Shown here: positions 34,407-43,994 of the stretch, one piece after another
How positions within the stretch are numbered: the stretch's first letter is position 1
Layout of the letters: each line of letters starts with the position of its first letter
Source of the DNA: Methylobacterium terricola
Lineage (GTDB): Bacteria; Pseudomonadota; Alphaproteobacteria; Rhizobiales; Beijerinckiaceae
DNA: 64,000 bases
Direction of reading: 5' to 3'
Assembly (NCBI RefSeq): GCF_006151805.1
Contig: NZ_VDDA01000009.1
Coordinates: 62,001 to 126,000 of the forward strand
Position numbers and translations under genes: made by a program
Notes under the pieces: generated by a model
Databases searched by the model: none
Seen by the model: only the letters and a program-made list of their open reading frames with translations
Told to the model about the DNA's origin: nothing

Positions 34407-36283
34407 TCGGCCGGGACCTGAGCTGGGATGCTGCGGCGGGCATGCGCCGCGAGAAGGGTGAGGGCGGCAGGGGTGACGCCCTCGATGCGGGCGGCCTGGC
34501 CGAGGGTGAGGGGACGCACGATGTCGAGCTTCGCGCGGAGTTCGTTCGAGAGACCCGCGATGCTGCCATAATCGAGCCGGGCGGGCAGCGTCACCGCCTC
34601 GTCACGTCGGAAGGCAGCGATATCGGCCTGCTGCCGGTCGAGATAGACCGCGTAGGTCGCGTCGGTGCAGAGCCGGTCGGCGAGGGCAGGCGCGATATCC
34701 CCGAGCTGCGGCCATACCCCCACAAGGCGATCCCAGCCGATCTCGGGATAAGAGAGGAGCTGGAAGGCCGAGCGGCGAATGCCGTCGCGGTTGAGGGCGA
34801 TGCCGTGGCGCTGTGCTTCCGTCGGGGTCAGACTCAACGCGTCGAGCGTCGCTCGGGCTGCGAGCAGCATTTCGCGGCGGCCGGCATCATGCGCGGCGCG
34901 GGTGGCGGAGACGCAGCCGAGGGCGAGACCGCGTCCGGTCAGGCGCTCGTCGGCATTGTCGACCCGAAGGCTCAGCCGGTACTCGGAGCGTGAGGTGAAC
35001 ATGCGGTACGGCTCGCTGACCCCATGGGTCACGAGGTCGTCGATCATCACCCCAAGATAGGATTCGGCTCTGTCGAACACCGCCAGGTCGGCGTGGCCGG
35101 CGCGTCGGGCCGCGTTGAGACCGGCGACCAGCCCCTGACCCGCGGCCTCCTCGTAGCCGGTCGTGCCGTTGATCTGGCCAGCCAGGAACAGGCCCGCGAT
35201 ACGGCGGGTCTGGAGAGTCGGATCGAGCTCGCGTGGATCGACGTAATCGTATTCGATGGCGTAGCCCGGCCTCAGGATCACCGCGCGCTCGCAGCCGGGG
35301 AGAAGGCGGACGATGCCATGCTGCACATCCTCCGGCAGGGAGGTCGAGATGCCGTTCGGATAGACGGTTGGATCGTCGAGGCCTTCCGGCTCCAGGAAAA
35401 TCTGATGGCCGTCACGATCGCCGAAACGGACGACCTTGTCCTCGATCGACGGGCAGTAGCGCGGACCGCGGCTGGTGATGCCGCCGGAATACATCGCCGA
35501 TCGCTGCAGGTTGGCGCGGATCAGGTCATGGGCCGCTTGCGTCGTGCGGGTGACGCCGCACTCGACCTGAGGCGTGGAGATGCGCTCGGTCAAGCTCGAG
35601 AACGGCACCGGCTCATCGTCAGCGGCCTGCTTGTCGATCCCGTGCCAATCGATGGTGCGGCCGTCGAGCCGCGGCGGCGTGCCGGTCTTGAGGCGGCCGA
35701 GAGCAAAGCCGTGCCGGTCGAGGGTCGCGGACAGGCCGAGCGCCGGACCTTCGCCCATCCGGCCGGCGGGCATCGTGACCTCGCCGATATGGATCAGCCC
35801 GCGCAGGAACGTCCCGGTGGTGAGCACGACGGCGCGGCAGGGGAGGGCCCTCCCATCGGCGAGATGTGCACCGGCGATCCACCCATCTACGACCGTGAGA
35901 TCCGCAACCTCGCCTTCGACGATGGTCAGGTTGGGCGTTTCGGCCAGGGCGGCCTGCATCGCGCGAGCATAGAGTTTTCGGTCGGCCTGCGTCCGCGGGC
36001 CGCGCACCGCCGGTCCCTTGCGACGGTTGAGCAGGCGGAACTGGATCCCGGCGCGATCGGCAATCCGACCCATGAGACCGTCGAGGGCATCGACCTCGCG
36101 CACGAGATGCCCCTTGCCGAGGCCGCCGATGGCGGGGTTGCACGACATCGCTCCGAGCGTGTCGCGGCGATGGGTGACGAGGGCAGTACGAGCCCCGTAA
36201 CGGGCAGCAGCCGCGGCCGCCTCGGCGCCCGCGTGCCCGCCGCCCACGACGATCACGTCGAAGGAGGATTCTCTGGAGTGCAT
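34403..36283 (-). CDS. mnmG: tRNA uridine-5-carboxymethylaminomethyl modification enzyme, FAD subunit
   Basis: The 626-residue protein works with MnmE to modify U34 of several tRNAs. The FAD-binding motif VVGGGHAGAEAAAAAARYG lies near the N terminus. CNPAIGGLGKGHLVREVDALDG, TGTFLRGLIHIG, LKTGTPPRLDGRTIDW and GQINGTTGYEEAAGQGLVAG follow. ATG 36283 fits the usual N terminus; an in-frame GTG lies at 36301. It is the first gene of the mnmG-rsmG-parA-parB run and follows mnmE by about 87 bp. Confidence 0.97.
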   Translation of the reverse strand: MHSRESSFDVIVVGGGHAGAEAAAAAARYGARTALVTHRRDTLGAMSCNPAIGGLGKGHLVREVDALDGLMGRIADRAGIQFRLLNRRKGPAVRGPRTQADRKLYARAMQAALAETPNLTIVEGEVADLTVVDGWIAGAHLADGRALPCRAVVLTTGTFLRGLIHIGEVTMPAGRMGEGPALGLSATLDRHGFALGRLKTGTPPRLDGRTIDWHGIDKQAADDEPVPFSSLTERISTPQVECGVTRTTQAAHDLIRANLQRSAMYSGGITSRGPRYCPSIEDKVVRFGDRDGHQIFLEPEGLDDPTVYPNGISTSLPEDVQHGIVRLLPGCERAVILRPGYAIEYDYVDPRELDPTLQTRRIAGLFLAGQINGTTGYEEAAGQGLVAGLNAARRAGHADLAVFDRAESYLGVMIDDLVTHGVSEPYRMFTSRSEYRLSLRVDNADERLTGRGLALGCVSATRAAHDAGRREMLLAARATLDALSLTPTEAQRHGIALNRDGIRRSAFQLLSYPEIGWDRLVGVWPQLGDIAPALADRLCTDATYAVYLDRQQADIAAFRRDEAVTLPARLDYGSIAGLSNELRAKLDIVRPLTLGQAARIEGVTPAALTLLAAHARRSIPAQVPAE

Positions 36284-36338
36284 GAGGTGATTAGGCGGCA
36301 CCAGGCCGCGGCGTCAATCGGAGGTTCGGGCCGATCCG

Positions 36339-36354
36339 CGTTTCACGTGAAAAC
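36339..36354. promoter_or_regulatory. parS: parS-like site between mnmE and mnmG (13/16)
   Basis: CGTTTCACGTGAAAAC is identical to the 16-mer inside leuS and keeps the GTTTCACGTGAAA core. It occupies the short intergenic space upstream of mnmG. Confidence 0.6.
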
Positions 36355-36370
36355 ACCCGGGAGCGGCATC

Positions 36371-37684
36371 CTACTTGCCGATGCAGAAGCTGGAGAACAG
36401 CCGATCCAACATGTCCTCGACTCCGACGCGGCCGGAGACCTCCCCGAGGGAACGAACGGCGAGGCGAAGATCCTCGGCGACGAGCTCGACGGGAAGACGG
36501 CCGCCCTGGGCCACGACGCGGTCGAGATGTCCGGCGCACCGCTCGAGCGCCAGGCGCTGGCGCTCCCGGGTGATCAAGGCCTCGCCCGCGCCGAGCGACA
36601 TCGCGGCATGCCGCTCGATCTCGGCGAGCAGGCGATCGAGACCGAGGCCGGATGCCGCCGAGATGGCAAGTTCACCCGCCGGGGCAAGGCCCGCCATGTC
36701 GGCCTTGGTGGCGACGTTGAGAAGGGGAACGGAGAGGGGAGGGTGGGACGGCCCGCCGGGCTCGCGCAGCCACAGAACGAGATCGGCCTGATCCATGCGG
36801 CGGCGGCTGCGTGCGACGCCCTCCGCCTCGACCGCGTCGGCACTGTCGCGCAGGCCGGCGGTGTCGACCAACAGCACGGGCAGTCCGCCGAGGTCGCACC
36901 GCACCTCGATCGCGTCCCGGGTCGTCCCGGGGATCTCGGAGACGATCGCCGCATCGCGTCGGGCGAGCGCGTTGAGCAGGGTCGATTTTCCGGCATTGGG
37001 CGCGCCGGCGAGCACGACCGTGAAGCCATCGCGCAGGCGCTCGCCGCGACGGCCATCGGCAAGGGCGCCGCGGATCTGGTCGCGCACGTGCGCAGCCGCG
37101 ATGCGGCCGGAGGCCGTCAACGCCTCGTCGTCGACATCGCCCTCATCGGAGAAGTCGAGCGCCGCTTCCGTGCCGGCGAGCACGTCGAGGAGCGTGTCCC
37201 GCCACCCTTCGACCGCTCGGCCGAGAGCGCCGTCGAGTTGACGTACGGCCTGCCGCCTTTGCGCCTCGGTCTCGGCCTCGATCAAGTCGGCCAGTCCCTC
37301 GACGGCGGTCAGATCCATGCGGCCGTTGAGGAAGGCCCGGCGCGTGAAGGCGCCAGGCTCGGCCGGCGCGAGGCCCGAGAGTTGGCCCAGGCTGCGCAAG
37401 ACGGCTGCCCGCACGGCCGGACCGCCATGGAGGTGGAGTTCCACCATGTCCTCGCCGGTGGCGGTGCCGGGGCCTGGCAGCCAGGCGACCAGGGCGCGAT
37501 CCAGGATCTCCCCACTCCCCGGCTCACGCAAGCTGCGCAACGACAGCCGCCGTGCGTGCGGCAGCGGTGCCCGGATCAAGGCGGAAAGCGCAGGGCCGGC
37601 CTGCGGACCGCTGATCCGCACGACGGCAACGGCAGTGCGGCCATAGCCAGTGGCGGGCGCGAAGATCGTATCGGAGGAGAGCAT
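36371..37684 (-). CDS. mnmE: tRNA modification GTPase MnmE
   Basis: The 437-residue protein begins DTIFAPATGYGRTAVAVVRISG and has the formyl-THF-binding N domain. The G-domain motifs are GAPNAGKST (G1), a G2 Thr in EIPGTTRDAIE, DTAGLRD (G3) and NVATKADM (G4). It ends FCIGK, the invariant C-terminal CxGK with the catalytic Cys. It precedes mnmG on the same strand, and the two enzymes form a complex. Confidence 0.97.
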   Translation of the reverse strand: MLSSDTIFAPATGYGRTAVAVVRISGPQAGPALSALIRAPLPHARRLSLRSLREPGSGEILDRALVAWLPGPGTATGEDMVELHLHGGPAVRAAVLRSLGQLSGLAPAEPGAFTRRAFLNGRMDLTAVEGLADLIEAETEAQRRQAVRQLDGALGRAVEGWRDTLLDVLAGTEAALDFSDEGDVDDEALTASGRIAAAHVRDQIRGALADGRRGERLRDGFTVVLAGAPNAGKSTLLNALARRDAAIVSEIPGTTRDAIEVRCDLGGLPVLLVDTAGLRDSADAVEAEGVARSRRRMDQADLVLWLREPGGPSHPPLSVPLLNVATKADMAGLAPAGELAISAASGLGLDRLLAEIERHAAMSLGAGEALITRERQRLALERCAGHLDRVVAQGGRLPVELVAEDLRLAVRSLGEVSGRVGVEDMLDRLFSSFCIGK

Positions 37685-38372
37685 TGCGTCGGGGCAGTCG
37701 AGGCTGAGGGTCGGGCAACGTGGCTAGCACGATCCGGGACCGGGGCCGAACGGGGTCGAAAGGGTGACCCGCCGGTGCCACGACGCAGGATAGGCCGGCA
37801 GTCGATGATGGGCACACGCGCCGGAGCGCGACACCGGCGGATTTACCGGCATGAGCGGCGATGGCTCTACGATCGACCGCCTTCGATCGGCGCGCCCTGT
37901 CGGGACGGCACTGCAGGCCGGCGTTTTGGTTCCCATCGGTCGCCGGCTGGCATGGCCATACCCCGCGACCTCGCTTGATCGCGCCCCGACCGACGTGATG
38001 AGTGGCGATGCGTCCGGGTGCCCTCCCGCGAGGCCCGAGCGGATGGAATATCTCGACGACACGCGTCGGACCTCCCGGCACGCCCGGAGAGCGCTGCTCC
38101 CCATTCCGTGGCTTTCGGCTCCCCCGGCAGCGAGGGACAAGGATTCGGGATCCGGGGCAGGGGAGGGCGGCAGGCCCGGCATCCAGCGCGCCGGCCGTGG
38201 CGCGGGATCGTGCGGCTTCGTCGGATCTCGGAGCGACGTGGTCGCGGGCCGCTCGGCATCTCACAGCACTCCGCGAGACAAGCACGGCCCGATGCCGCGA
38301 CGCTTCCCCCAAACGAGAACGGCGCCCCTCCCGGGGCGCCGCGCATCGAGCCACTCGCGATCGTCGGTCGCG
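37685..38372. other. 688-bp non-coding gap between rho and mnmE
   Basis: Frames are open through parts of this stretch, but no codon pattern, start signal or family resemblance supports a gene. The rho terminator hairpin lies at 38321-38340 and the mnmE promoter should lie near 37700-37800. The gap is wide for this otherwise tightly packed cluster; a lost gene or a small RNA cannot be excluded. Confidence 0.5.
38321..38340 (-). terminator. Terminator after rho
   Basis: GGCGCCCC at 38321-38328 pairs perfectly with GGGGCGCC at 38333-38340 around a 4-nt loop. Read on the minus strand it is followed by GTTCTCGTTTG. It lies 32 bp past the rho stop. Confidence 0.7.
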
Positions 38373-39686
38373 TCAGGTATTCATCGAGTCGAAGAAGTCG
38401 CTGTTGCTCTTGGTCTGGCGCAGCTTGTCGAGCAGGAACTCGATCGCGTCGGTGACGCCCATCGGGTTGAGGATGCGGCGGAGCACATAGGTCTTCTTGA
38501 GCGCGTCCGGCGGGACCAGCAGCTCCTCCTTGCGGGTACCGGAGCGGGTGATGTCGATCGCCGGGAAGATGCGCTTGTCCGAGACCTTGCGGTCGAGAAT
38601 GATCTCGGAGTTGCCGGTGCCCTTGAACTCCTCGAAGATCACCTCATCCATGCGCGAGCCGGTATCGATCAGTGCGGTCGCGATGATGGAGAGCGAGCCG
38701 CCCTCCTCGATGTTGCGGGCGGCACCGAAGAAGCGCTTCGGCCGCTGCAGGGCGTTGGCGTCGACGCCGCCGGTCAGCACCTTGCCGGAGGACGGCACCA
38801 CGGTGTTGTAGGCGCGGCCGAGGCGGGTGATCGAATCGAGCAGGATGACGACGTCACGGCCGTGCTCGACGAGGCGCTTGGCCTTCTCGATCACCATCTC
38901 GGCGACTTGGACGTGGCGGGTCGCCGGCTCGTCGAAGGTGGAGGCGATCACCTCGCCCTTCACCGAGCGCTGCATGTCGGTGACCTCTTCCGGCCGCTCG
39001 TCGATGAGCAGGACGATGAGGTAGCACTCGGGATGGTTCAGGGTGATCGACTGGGCGATGTTCTGCATCAGCACCGTCTTGCCGGTGCGCGGCGGCGCCA
39101 CGATCAGGGCGCGCTGCCCCTTGCCGATCGGCGCGACAATGTCGATGATCCGGGGCGAGAAGTCCTTGCGGGTCGGCTCCGACAGCTCGAGCTTGAAGCG
39201 CTGCGTGGGAAACAGCGGCGTCAGGTTGTCGAAGTGGACCTTGTGCTTGATCTTGTCCGGGCTCTCAAAGTTGATCGTGTTGACCTTGAGCAGCGCGAAG
39301 TAACGCTCGCCGTCCTTCGGGCCGCGGATCGGCCCCTCGACGGTGTCGCCGGTGCGCAGGCCGAAGCGGCGGATCTGCGTCGGCGAGATGTAGATGTCGT
39401 CGGGACCCGGCAGGTAGTTCGAGTCGGAGGAGCGCAGGAAGCCGAAGCCGTCCTGCAGCACCTCGACGGTGCCGGCGCCGATGATCTCGACGTCCTTGGC
39501 AGCGAGCTGCTTCAGGATCGCGAACATCAGCTCCTGCTTGCGCATGGTCGAGGCGTTCTCGACCTCGACCTCCTCGGCGAAGGCGAGAAGCTCGGTCGGC
39601 GTCTTCGACTTGAGGTCCTGCAGCTTCACCTCGCGCATGGCGGGGGCGGCCGAGGTCTCGAGCGGGGCGAGAGTGTCTTCGATCAT
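38373..39686 (-). CDS. rho: Transcription termination factor Rho
   Basis: The 437-residue hexameric helicase has an N-terminal Rho-N segment (MREVKLQDLKSKTPTELLAF) and the RNA-binding cold-shock-like fold with GFGFLRSSDSNYLPGPDDIY. Walker A is APPRTGKT, Walker B VVILLDSITRLGRAYN, and the Q/R-loop region GALQRPKRFFGAAR-like. The C terminus is LDKLRQTKSNSDFFDSM. It sits upstream of mnmE as in most alphaproteobacteria, though separated by an unusually long gap. Confidence 0.98.
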   Translation of the reverse strand: MIEDTLAPLETSAAPAMREVKLQDLKSKTPTELLAFAEEVEVENASTMRKQELMFAILKQLAAKDVEIIGAGTVEVLQDGFGFLRSSDSNYLPGPDDIYISPTQIRRFGLRTGDTVEGPIRGPKDGERYFALLKVNTINFESPDKIKHKVHFDNLTPLFPTQRFKLELSEPTRKDFSPRIIDIVAPIGKGQRALIVAPPRTGKTVLMQNIAQSITLNHPECYLIVLLIDERPEEVTDMQRSVKGEVIASTFDEPATRHVQVAEMVIEKAKRLVEHGRDVVILLDSITRLGRAYNTVVPSSGKVLTGGVDANALQRPKRFFGAARNIEEGGSLSIIATALIDTGSRMDEVIFEEFKGTGNSEIILDRKVSDKRIFPAIDITRSGTRKEELLVPPDALKKTYVLRRILNPMGVTDAIEFLLDKLRQTKSNSDFFDSMNT

Positions 39687-40275
39687 GGGATTTCGGGGTG
39701 CGGGGGCGAAGCGGGGAGCGTCATGTCCGGGAGGATCCGGCCGCCGCTGGACGCGGCGGTGAGCGGGAGCAACGGGGTGGCCGAGGCGGGCACCGGTCGC
39801 GAAGTCGTCGCCTGATATGTCCCGGAGGTCGCGAGGGGGAGCCGGACGGCTCTGGATGCGACGTGACGTGACGATGGAGGAGGGAACGACTTTATGTAAC
39901 GGGTCCTCGTCGTCGACTCAAGTCCCCGGTGGGGAAAAGTGGGGCGAGCGGCGGTGCGGCGGCAGAGGAAGTGACGGCGGGACCCGGCGCGGATGCTCCG
40001 GCCGCGACCCGAAGCACGCCCGAACTATCGGCGCCCCGAAGGCGGCCCCGCATTAACATTTGGAACGTCCAACCCCGATTGTACAACCGCTGATCATCAA
40101 TCTTGCGGCCAAGGCAGAGTAGTTCGGGACCGGCCGTCGCCGTCGTTGCAGTCTGGCGCATTGTCTCTGTGTTGCGGATGCGGCCACGTCCGATCGAAAC
40201 GGCTGACCCGACCGGAAGACCGGCGCGCGATCACCGAAGCGACAGATCACCGGAGCAAAACCTGGGTGTCCGGCG
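39687..40275. other. 589-bp non-coding gap between rho and smr
   Basis: This region should contain the rho promoter and leader. The part at 40045-40115 is AT-richer (TTAACATTTGGAACG, GATTGTACAACCG, CTGATCATCAATCTTG). No DnaA-box-like TTATCCACA and no gene were found. A hairpin CCGGCG-TCAG-CGCCGG at 40270-40285 overlaps the smr stop and may terminate smr. Confidence 0.5.
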
Positions 40276-40923
40276 TCAGCGCCGGCGCAGCCGAATGTAG
40301 AGCGCGCCGCCGCCGCCATGGTGATGCGCGGCCTCCTCGAAGCCGACCACCAGCGGGCGCAGCTCGGGCATGCGCAGCCAGTGCGGCACGCTGCGGCGCA
40401 GCACGCCGCGCTCGGCGTAGGGATCGTCGCCGCGGCCGCCCTTGCCGGTGACGACCAGCACGACCGCGTGGCCGGAGGCCCGGGAGCGGTGCAGGAAGCC
40501 GATCAGGGCGGCATGAGCCTCGGCTTGGCGCATCCCGTGCAGGTCGATCGCCGCGTCGACGCTGCGGGAACCGCGGCGCAGGCTCGTGCGCACCCGGCGC
40601 TCCAGGGGAGCGAGGGGCGGCAGGGCCAGCGGCGGGGCCGGACTCTTCGGAGTGCTGGTCTTTTGTGTGCCAGTCGTTTGCGTGCCGGTGGTTTGCATGC
40701 CGGTCTTGGCGGCGATGCGCGGTGCCGGGCGGATCGGCCGCACCGCCATCGGTTTGGGCGGCGCGGGCACCGGTGCCGGGTCCGGCTCCGGGGGAGGGGA
40801 GGGCGCGACCGGGGCCGGCGCCCGGCCGCGCAGGGGGGTGATCAGGCGGGAGATCTCGGCCCAGAGCCGGCTCTCCTCCGAGGAGAGCCGGCGCATCCGC
40901 CGGGGACGACGCGGCTCGGTCAC
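40276..40923 (-). CDS. Smr-domain protein
   Basis: The 215-residue protein has a short N-terminal helix (RRLSSEESRLWAEISRLITPL) and a Pro-rich linker with a short repeat (TGMQTTGTQTTGTQKTSTPK). The C-terminal Smr/MutS2-type nuclease domain has AAIDLHGMRQAEAHAALIGFL and VLVVTGKGGRGDD motifs. Smr domains nick DNA or cleave RNA. The start is GTG 40923, overlapping the mltA stop (GTGA), so it is translated in an operon with mltA, the normal alphaproteobacterial arrangement. The linker repeats arise from short tandem DNA repeats around 40650-40700. Confidence 0.92.
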   Translation of the reverse strand: MTEPRRPRRMRRLSSEESRLWAEISRLITPLRGRAPAPVAPSPPPEPDPAPVPAPPKPMAVRPIRPAPRIAAKTGMQTTGTQTTGTQKTSTPKSPAPPLALPPLAPLERRVRTSLRRGSRSVDAAIDLHGMRQAEAHAALIGFLHRSRASGHAVVLVVTGKGGRGDDPYAERGVLRRSVPHWLRMPELRPLVVGFEEAAHHHGGGGALYIRLRRR

Positions 40924-42137
40924 GGGGCGGCTCCCGTGCCAGCGGCGCCCTGTTTCGGCAGCAGCACGACGAAGCGCGCGGGATCGCGCAGCAGGCCGGC
41001 GACAGCGCCGGCCCGGGCGCCGGTGCCGAGATAGAGGTCGCCGCGGGCCGGGCCGAGGATCGCCGAGCCGGTATCCTGCGCCACCACCAGGCGGCGAAGG
41101 GGCGTATTGCCGCTCTCCGGCTCCGGCAGCGAGCCTTCGAGCCAGAACGGTAGCCCGTAGCGCCACAGGGTGGCATCGACCGCGAGGCTGCGCCCGGCGG
41201 TGAGCGGCGCCCCGGCGGCGCCCCTGGGACCGACGCCCTCCGGGGTGCCGTCGTCGCGGCGGAAGAAGACGTAGGAGGCGTTGCGGCGGATGAGGTCGCG
41301 GGCGATGTCGGGATTGGCCCGCAGCCAACCGGTCCAGCGGGCCAGCGTCAGGCCCTCCAGCGGCAGGTGGCCGCCGCTGACGATCAGGCGGGCGACCGAG
41401 GTGTAGGGCCGGCCGTTGCGGCCGTCATAGGCGAGGCGCACGGAGCGGCCGTCGGTCAGGCGCACCCGTCCGGAGCCCTGGACCTGCAGCACCAGGAGAT
41501 CGACGGCGTCGCGCAGCCAGAGCAGCGGGCGGGCGCGGGCGCCGAGCGCGCCATCCTCGATCGCCGCCCGGTCCGGATAGGGCCGGAAGGCGTCGCCGTC
41601 CTGGCGCGCGGCGCGCAAGGACGGGTCGAGGCCGGGCCGGGTCTCGCCGGGGTCGAGGGAGACGAGGTCGTCGGGGCGGGCGAGCGCCGGGACGGTGAAG
41701 TCGGGCGTCGGCACCGGCGAGCCGACGAGCTCCGGCTCGAAATAGCCGGTGAGGAAGCCGGCCTTGCGCTCGAGGGGAGCGTCGCGGTTCGGTCGCAGGA
41801 CCCGGTAGGCGGAAAAGTTCTGCTCGAAGAACGCGCGGGCGCCCTCCGGCGCCACGCCGGCAGCGGCGGCGCAAGGTCCCGCGAGGTCCTGGCTCGGCGC
41901 GCCCGGCGCCGCCTCGGCGAGGACCGGGGCGGCGGGCGTCGCGCAGGTCGCCCGGAAGGTCGCGAGGGCGGCCGCGAGATCGTCGTCGGCAAAGCCCGGC
42001 AGGGCCGAGAAGGGAAGCGGCTCGAGCACGGCCTCGCCGATCGTCAGGGGCGCGGCACCGGACGGGCCGGCGGCGCAGCTGAGGAGGAGGGCGGCGAGGC
42101 AGCGAGCGGGAAAGGTGAAGCCGGGGGCCGGCGGCAT
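40920..42137 (-). CDS. mltA: Membrane-bound lytic murein transglycosylase A
   Basis: The 405-residue protein cleaves peptidoglycan glycan strands. A signal peptide precedes FFEQNFSAYRVL, GFLTGYFEPELVGS, LLVLQVQGSGRVRLTDG and RLAYDGRNGRPYTSVARLI. The C-terminal 3D domain has SLAVDATLWRYGLPFWL with the conserved D, and VAQDTGSAILGPARGDLYLG with two more. The signal lacks an obvious lipobox at the cleavage site (AALLLSCAAG contains a possible Cys), so lipidation is uncertain. It follows tim44 and overlaps smr. Confidence 0.94.
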   Translation of the reverse strand: MPPAPGFTFPARCLAALLLSCAAGPSGAAPLTIGEAVLEPLPFSALPGFADDDLAAALATFRATCATPAAPVLAEAAPGAPSQDLAGPCAAAAGVAPEGARAFFEQNFSAYRVLRPNRDAPLERKAGFLTGYFEPELVGSPVPTPDFTVPALARPDDLVSLDPGETRPGLDPSLRAARQDGDAFRPYPDRAAIEDGALGARARPLLWLRDAVDLLVLQVQGSGRVRLTDGRSVRLAYDGRNGRPYTSVARLIVSGGHLPLEGLTLARWTGWLRANPDIARDLIRRNASYVFFRRDDGTPEGVGPRGAAGAPLTAGRSLAVDATLWRYGLPFWLEGSLPEPESGNTPLRRLVVAQDTGSAILGPARGDLYLGTGARAGAVAGLLRDPARFVVLLPKQGAAGTGAAP

Positions 42138-42359
42138 GGGCTTGATGGGCTCCGGCCCCGGAATGTCAGCGTCTGGTCGGGCCGCAGGGAGGAGGTCTCC
42201 CGGCGGCCCGTCATTGTCTCCGATGGTCGGCGGCCGATCAAGCCGCCGGGACCTTCCTGCGATGTCCGATCGATTGCTCCGCACCGCGGAAATCGGCTTC
42301 GCTCGAGCGCCGCACGGGCTGGCGATCCCAGGTCCGGACGGCCTCTTCCGGAGCTGCGA

Positions 42360-43082
42360 TCACTGCCCGGCTTCGGTAGCAACGAGCTGCCAGTTGGGAT
42401 CGCGGCTGCCGAGGGTGCGGGCGAAGGTCCAGACGTCGGTCACGTCGACGACCTTCTCGGGGCTGCCGTCGATCACCTGGCCTTGCGGGCCGCGGGTGGC
42501 GGTGATCAGCTTCGAGAGGTAGCGCACGGTGACCTGCGCGACGCGGTTGCGCACGTCGACCCCGACGATCTCGGCCCGGTCGATCGACACGAAGGTGGTC
42601 TCGACGGTCTGGCCGGCGCGCTCGCGACCCTGGATCGCCCGCTCGAACCCGTCCGCGACCTCCCGCGAGAGCAGGGTCTTGAGGGTCTTGCGATCGCCCT
42701 TGGCGAAGGCGGTCACGATGGTCTCGTAGGCGACCTTGGCGCCGTCGGTGAACCCGCGGGGGTCGAAGCCCGGTTCCTGCTGGAGGATCAGGTCGAGGCC
42801 GCGGGCGGCAGGCGAGTTCGGCTCGACCACGCCCTTCCAGTTGCGCGGCACCGCGGTGGCGACCGGCGCGGTGGCGGCGCGCTCCGGGCCGGCGCCGGGC
42901 AGCCGCACGACGTTGTCGCCGTCGCGGGCGGCGGCCGGCGGCTCCTCGCGCCGGGCCATCGGGTTGAACGGCGGCCGCTCGTTCCCGGTCTTCTGGCCGA
43001 GAACCGAGCGCAGCTTCCAGATCACGAAGACCGCAAGCCCGAGGAAGATGAGGGTCGTAAGGTCGAGGGAATCCTGCATCAT
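42360..43082 (-). CDS. Tim44/TimA-domain membrane-anchored protein
   Basis: The protein of about 240 residues has one N-terminal membrane segment (LTTLIFLGLAVFVIWKL, about residues 8-24). A low-complexity linker follows, then a Tim44-like domain from about 95: FDPRGFTDGAKVAYETIVTAFAKGDRKTLKTLLS and TTFVSIDRAEIVGVDV. The C-terminal VTDVWTFARTLGSRDPNWQLV is typical of bacterial TimA-type proteins. These are the bacterial relatives of mitochondrial Tim44, of uncertain role. Divergent secB and downstream mltA-smr are the conserved neighbours. ATG 43079 is an alternative start. Confidence 0.94.
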   Translation of the reverse strand: MMQDSLDLTTLIFLGLAVFVIWKLRSVLGQKTGNERPPFNPMARREEPPAAARDGDNVVRLPGAGPERAATAPVATAVPRNWKGVVEPNSPAARGLDLILQQEPGFDPRGFTDGAKVAYETIVTAFAKGDRKTLKTLLSREVADGFERAIQGRERAGQTVETTFVSIDRAEIVGVDVRNRVAQVTVRYLSKLITATRGPQGQVIDGSPEKVVDVTDVWTFARTLGSRDPNWQLVATEAGQ

Positions 43083-43476
43083 CGATCCGATCGTGGCGGC
43101 TTTACGCGGAGCATCCCTGACCGCGCCGGCACAGCTTGCGACGTCTCCGGCACCCGCGACGGCTGTGGCACCGGGACCGGGACGACGCAAGCGCCCGGCC
43201 GGCGCCGCGTCGCGGGCCCATGGAACGATATGGGGCCTGAACCCCGCCGTATCCAGGCATCGTCGCGCGACGACGCACCGGTCCCGGCGCTGGCTGCGGC
43301 CACTCGTCGGCCGGGGTGGGATATCGCTGGGTCAGGGCGGCGGGCGATGGTTGACGGCTCTGCTTGTTCGCGCAGTGTGGGCATGATAGCCGCAACGCCG
43401 CCGTCGCGCGCGCCGATTTGCGCGCCAGCATGCGGCGGTTCGTCGTTACGTCCAGCCCTCGAAGGAACCCTCCGCC
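43083..43476. other. 394-bp divergent promoter region, tim44 / secB
   Basis: No gene is supported. A perfect 14-bp palindrome TCGTCGCGCGACGA lies at 43260-43273. The region must contain both divergent promoters and is somewhat longer than typical. Confidence 0.45.
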
Positions 43477-43974
43477 ATGGCCGACTCCCCGGTCCCGAAC
43501 GGCAACGGTGGCGCCGCGGCGCAGCCCGACGACTTCACGCCGACCCTCAACGCGCTGGCGCAATACGCCAAGGATCTCTCCTTCGAGAACCCGAACGCGC
43601 CGCGCTCGCTGCAGCCGCAGCAGCAGGGCCCGCAGATCAACATCCAGGTCAACGTCAACGCCAAGCAGCTCGCCGAGGAGGATTTCGAGGTCGACCTGCG
43701 CCTCGAGGGCGATGCCAAGATCGGCACCGAGGTGCTGTTCGCGTTCGAGCTGACCTATTCGGGCATCTTCCGCCTGCGCAACATCCCGCAGGACCAGATG
43801 CACCCGGCCGTCATGATCGAGTGCCCGCGGCTGCTGTTCCCGTTCGCCCGCCAGATCATCGCCGACGCAGTGCGCAACGGCGGCTTCCCGCCTCTCTACA
43901 TCGACCCGATCGACTTCGTCGGCCTCTACCGCCAGAAGGCCGCCGAGGCCCAGGCGCAGGGCGGCATCGCGTAA
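43477..43974 (+). CDS. secB: Protein-export chaperone SecB
   Basis: The 165-residue tetrameric chaperone keeps preproteins unfolded and hands them to SecA. Signatures include TLNALAQYAKDLSFENPNAP, QINIQVNVNAKQL, VDLRLEGDAKIG and VMIECPRLLFPFARQIIADAVRNGGFPPLYIDPIDF. The long N-terminal tail and Gln-rich SLQPQQQGPQ are typical of alphaproteobacteria. Terminator and parS-like signals follow the stop. Confidence 0.98.
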   Translation: MADSPVPNGNGGAAAQPDDFTPTLNALAQYAKDLSFENPNAPRSLQPQQQGPQINIQVNVNAKQLAEEDFEVDLRLEGDAKIGTEVLFAFELTYSGIFRLRNIPQDQMHPAVMIECPRLLFPFARQIIADAVRNGGFPPLYIDPIDFVGLYRQKAAEAQAQGGIA

Positions 43975-43994
43975 GCCGCGGCATCGTGTCGGGT

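Noticed and set aside
35024..37978. Very long open frame antisense to mnmG and mnmE
   Set aside because: It is open only because of high GC in the opposite strand; the product has no domain and the opposite genes are certain.
39687..40275. Candidate replication origin between rho and smr
   Set aside because: No DnaA-box-like TTATCCACA or AT-rich unwinding region with repeats was found by eye, so the region is only noted as non-coding.
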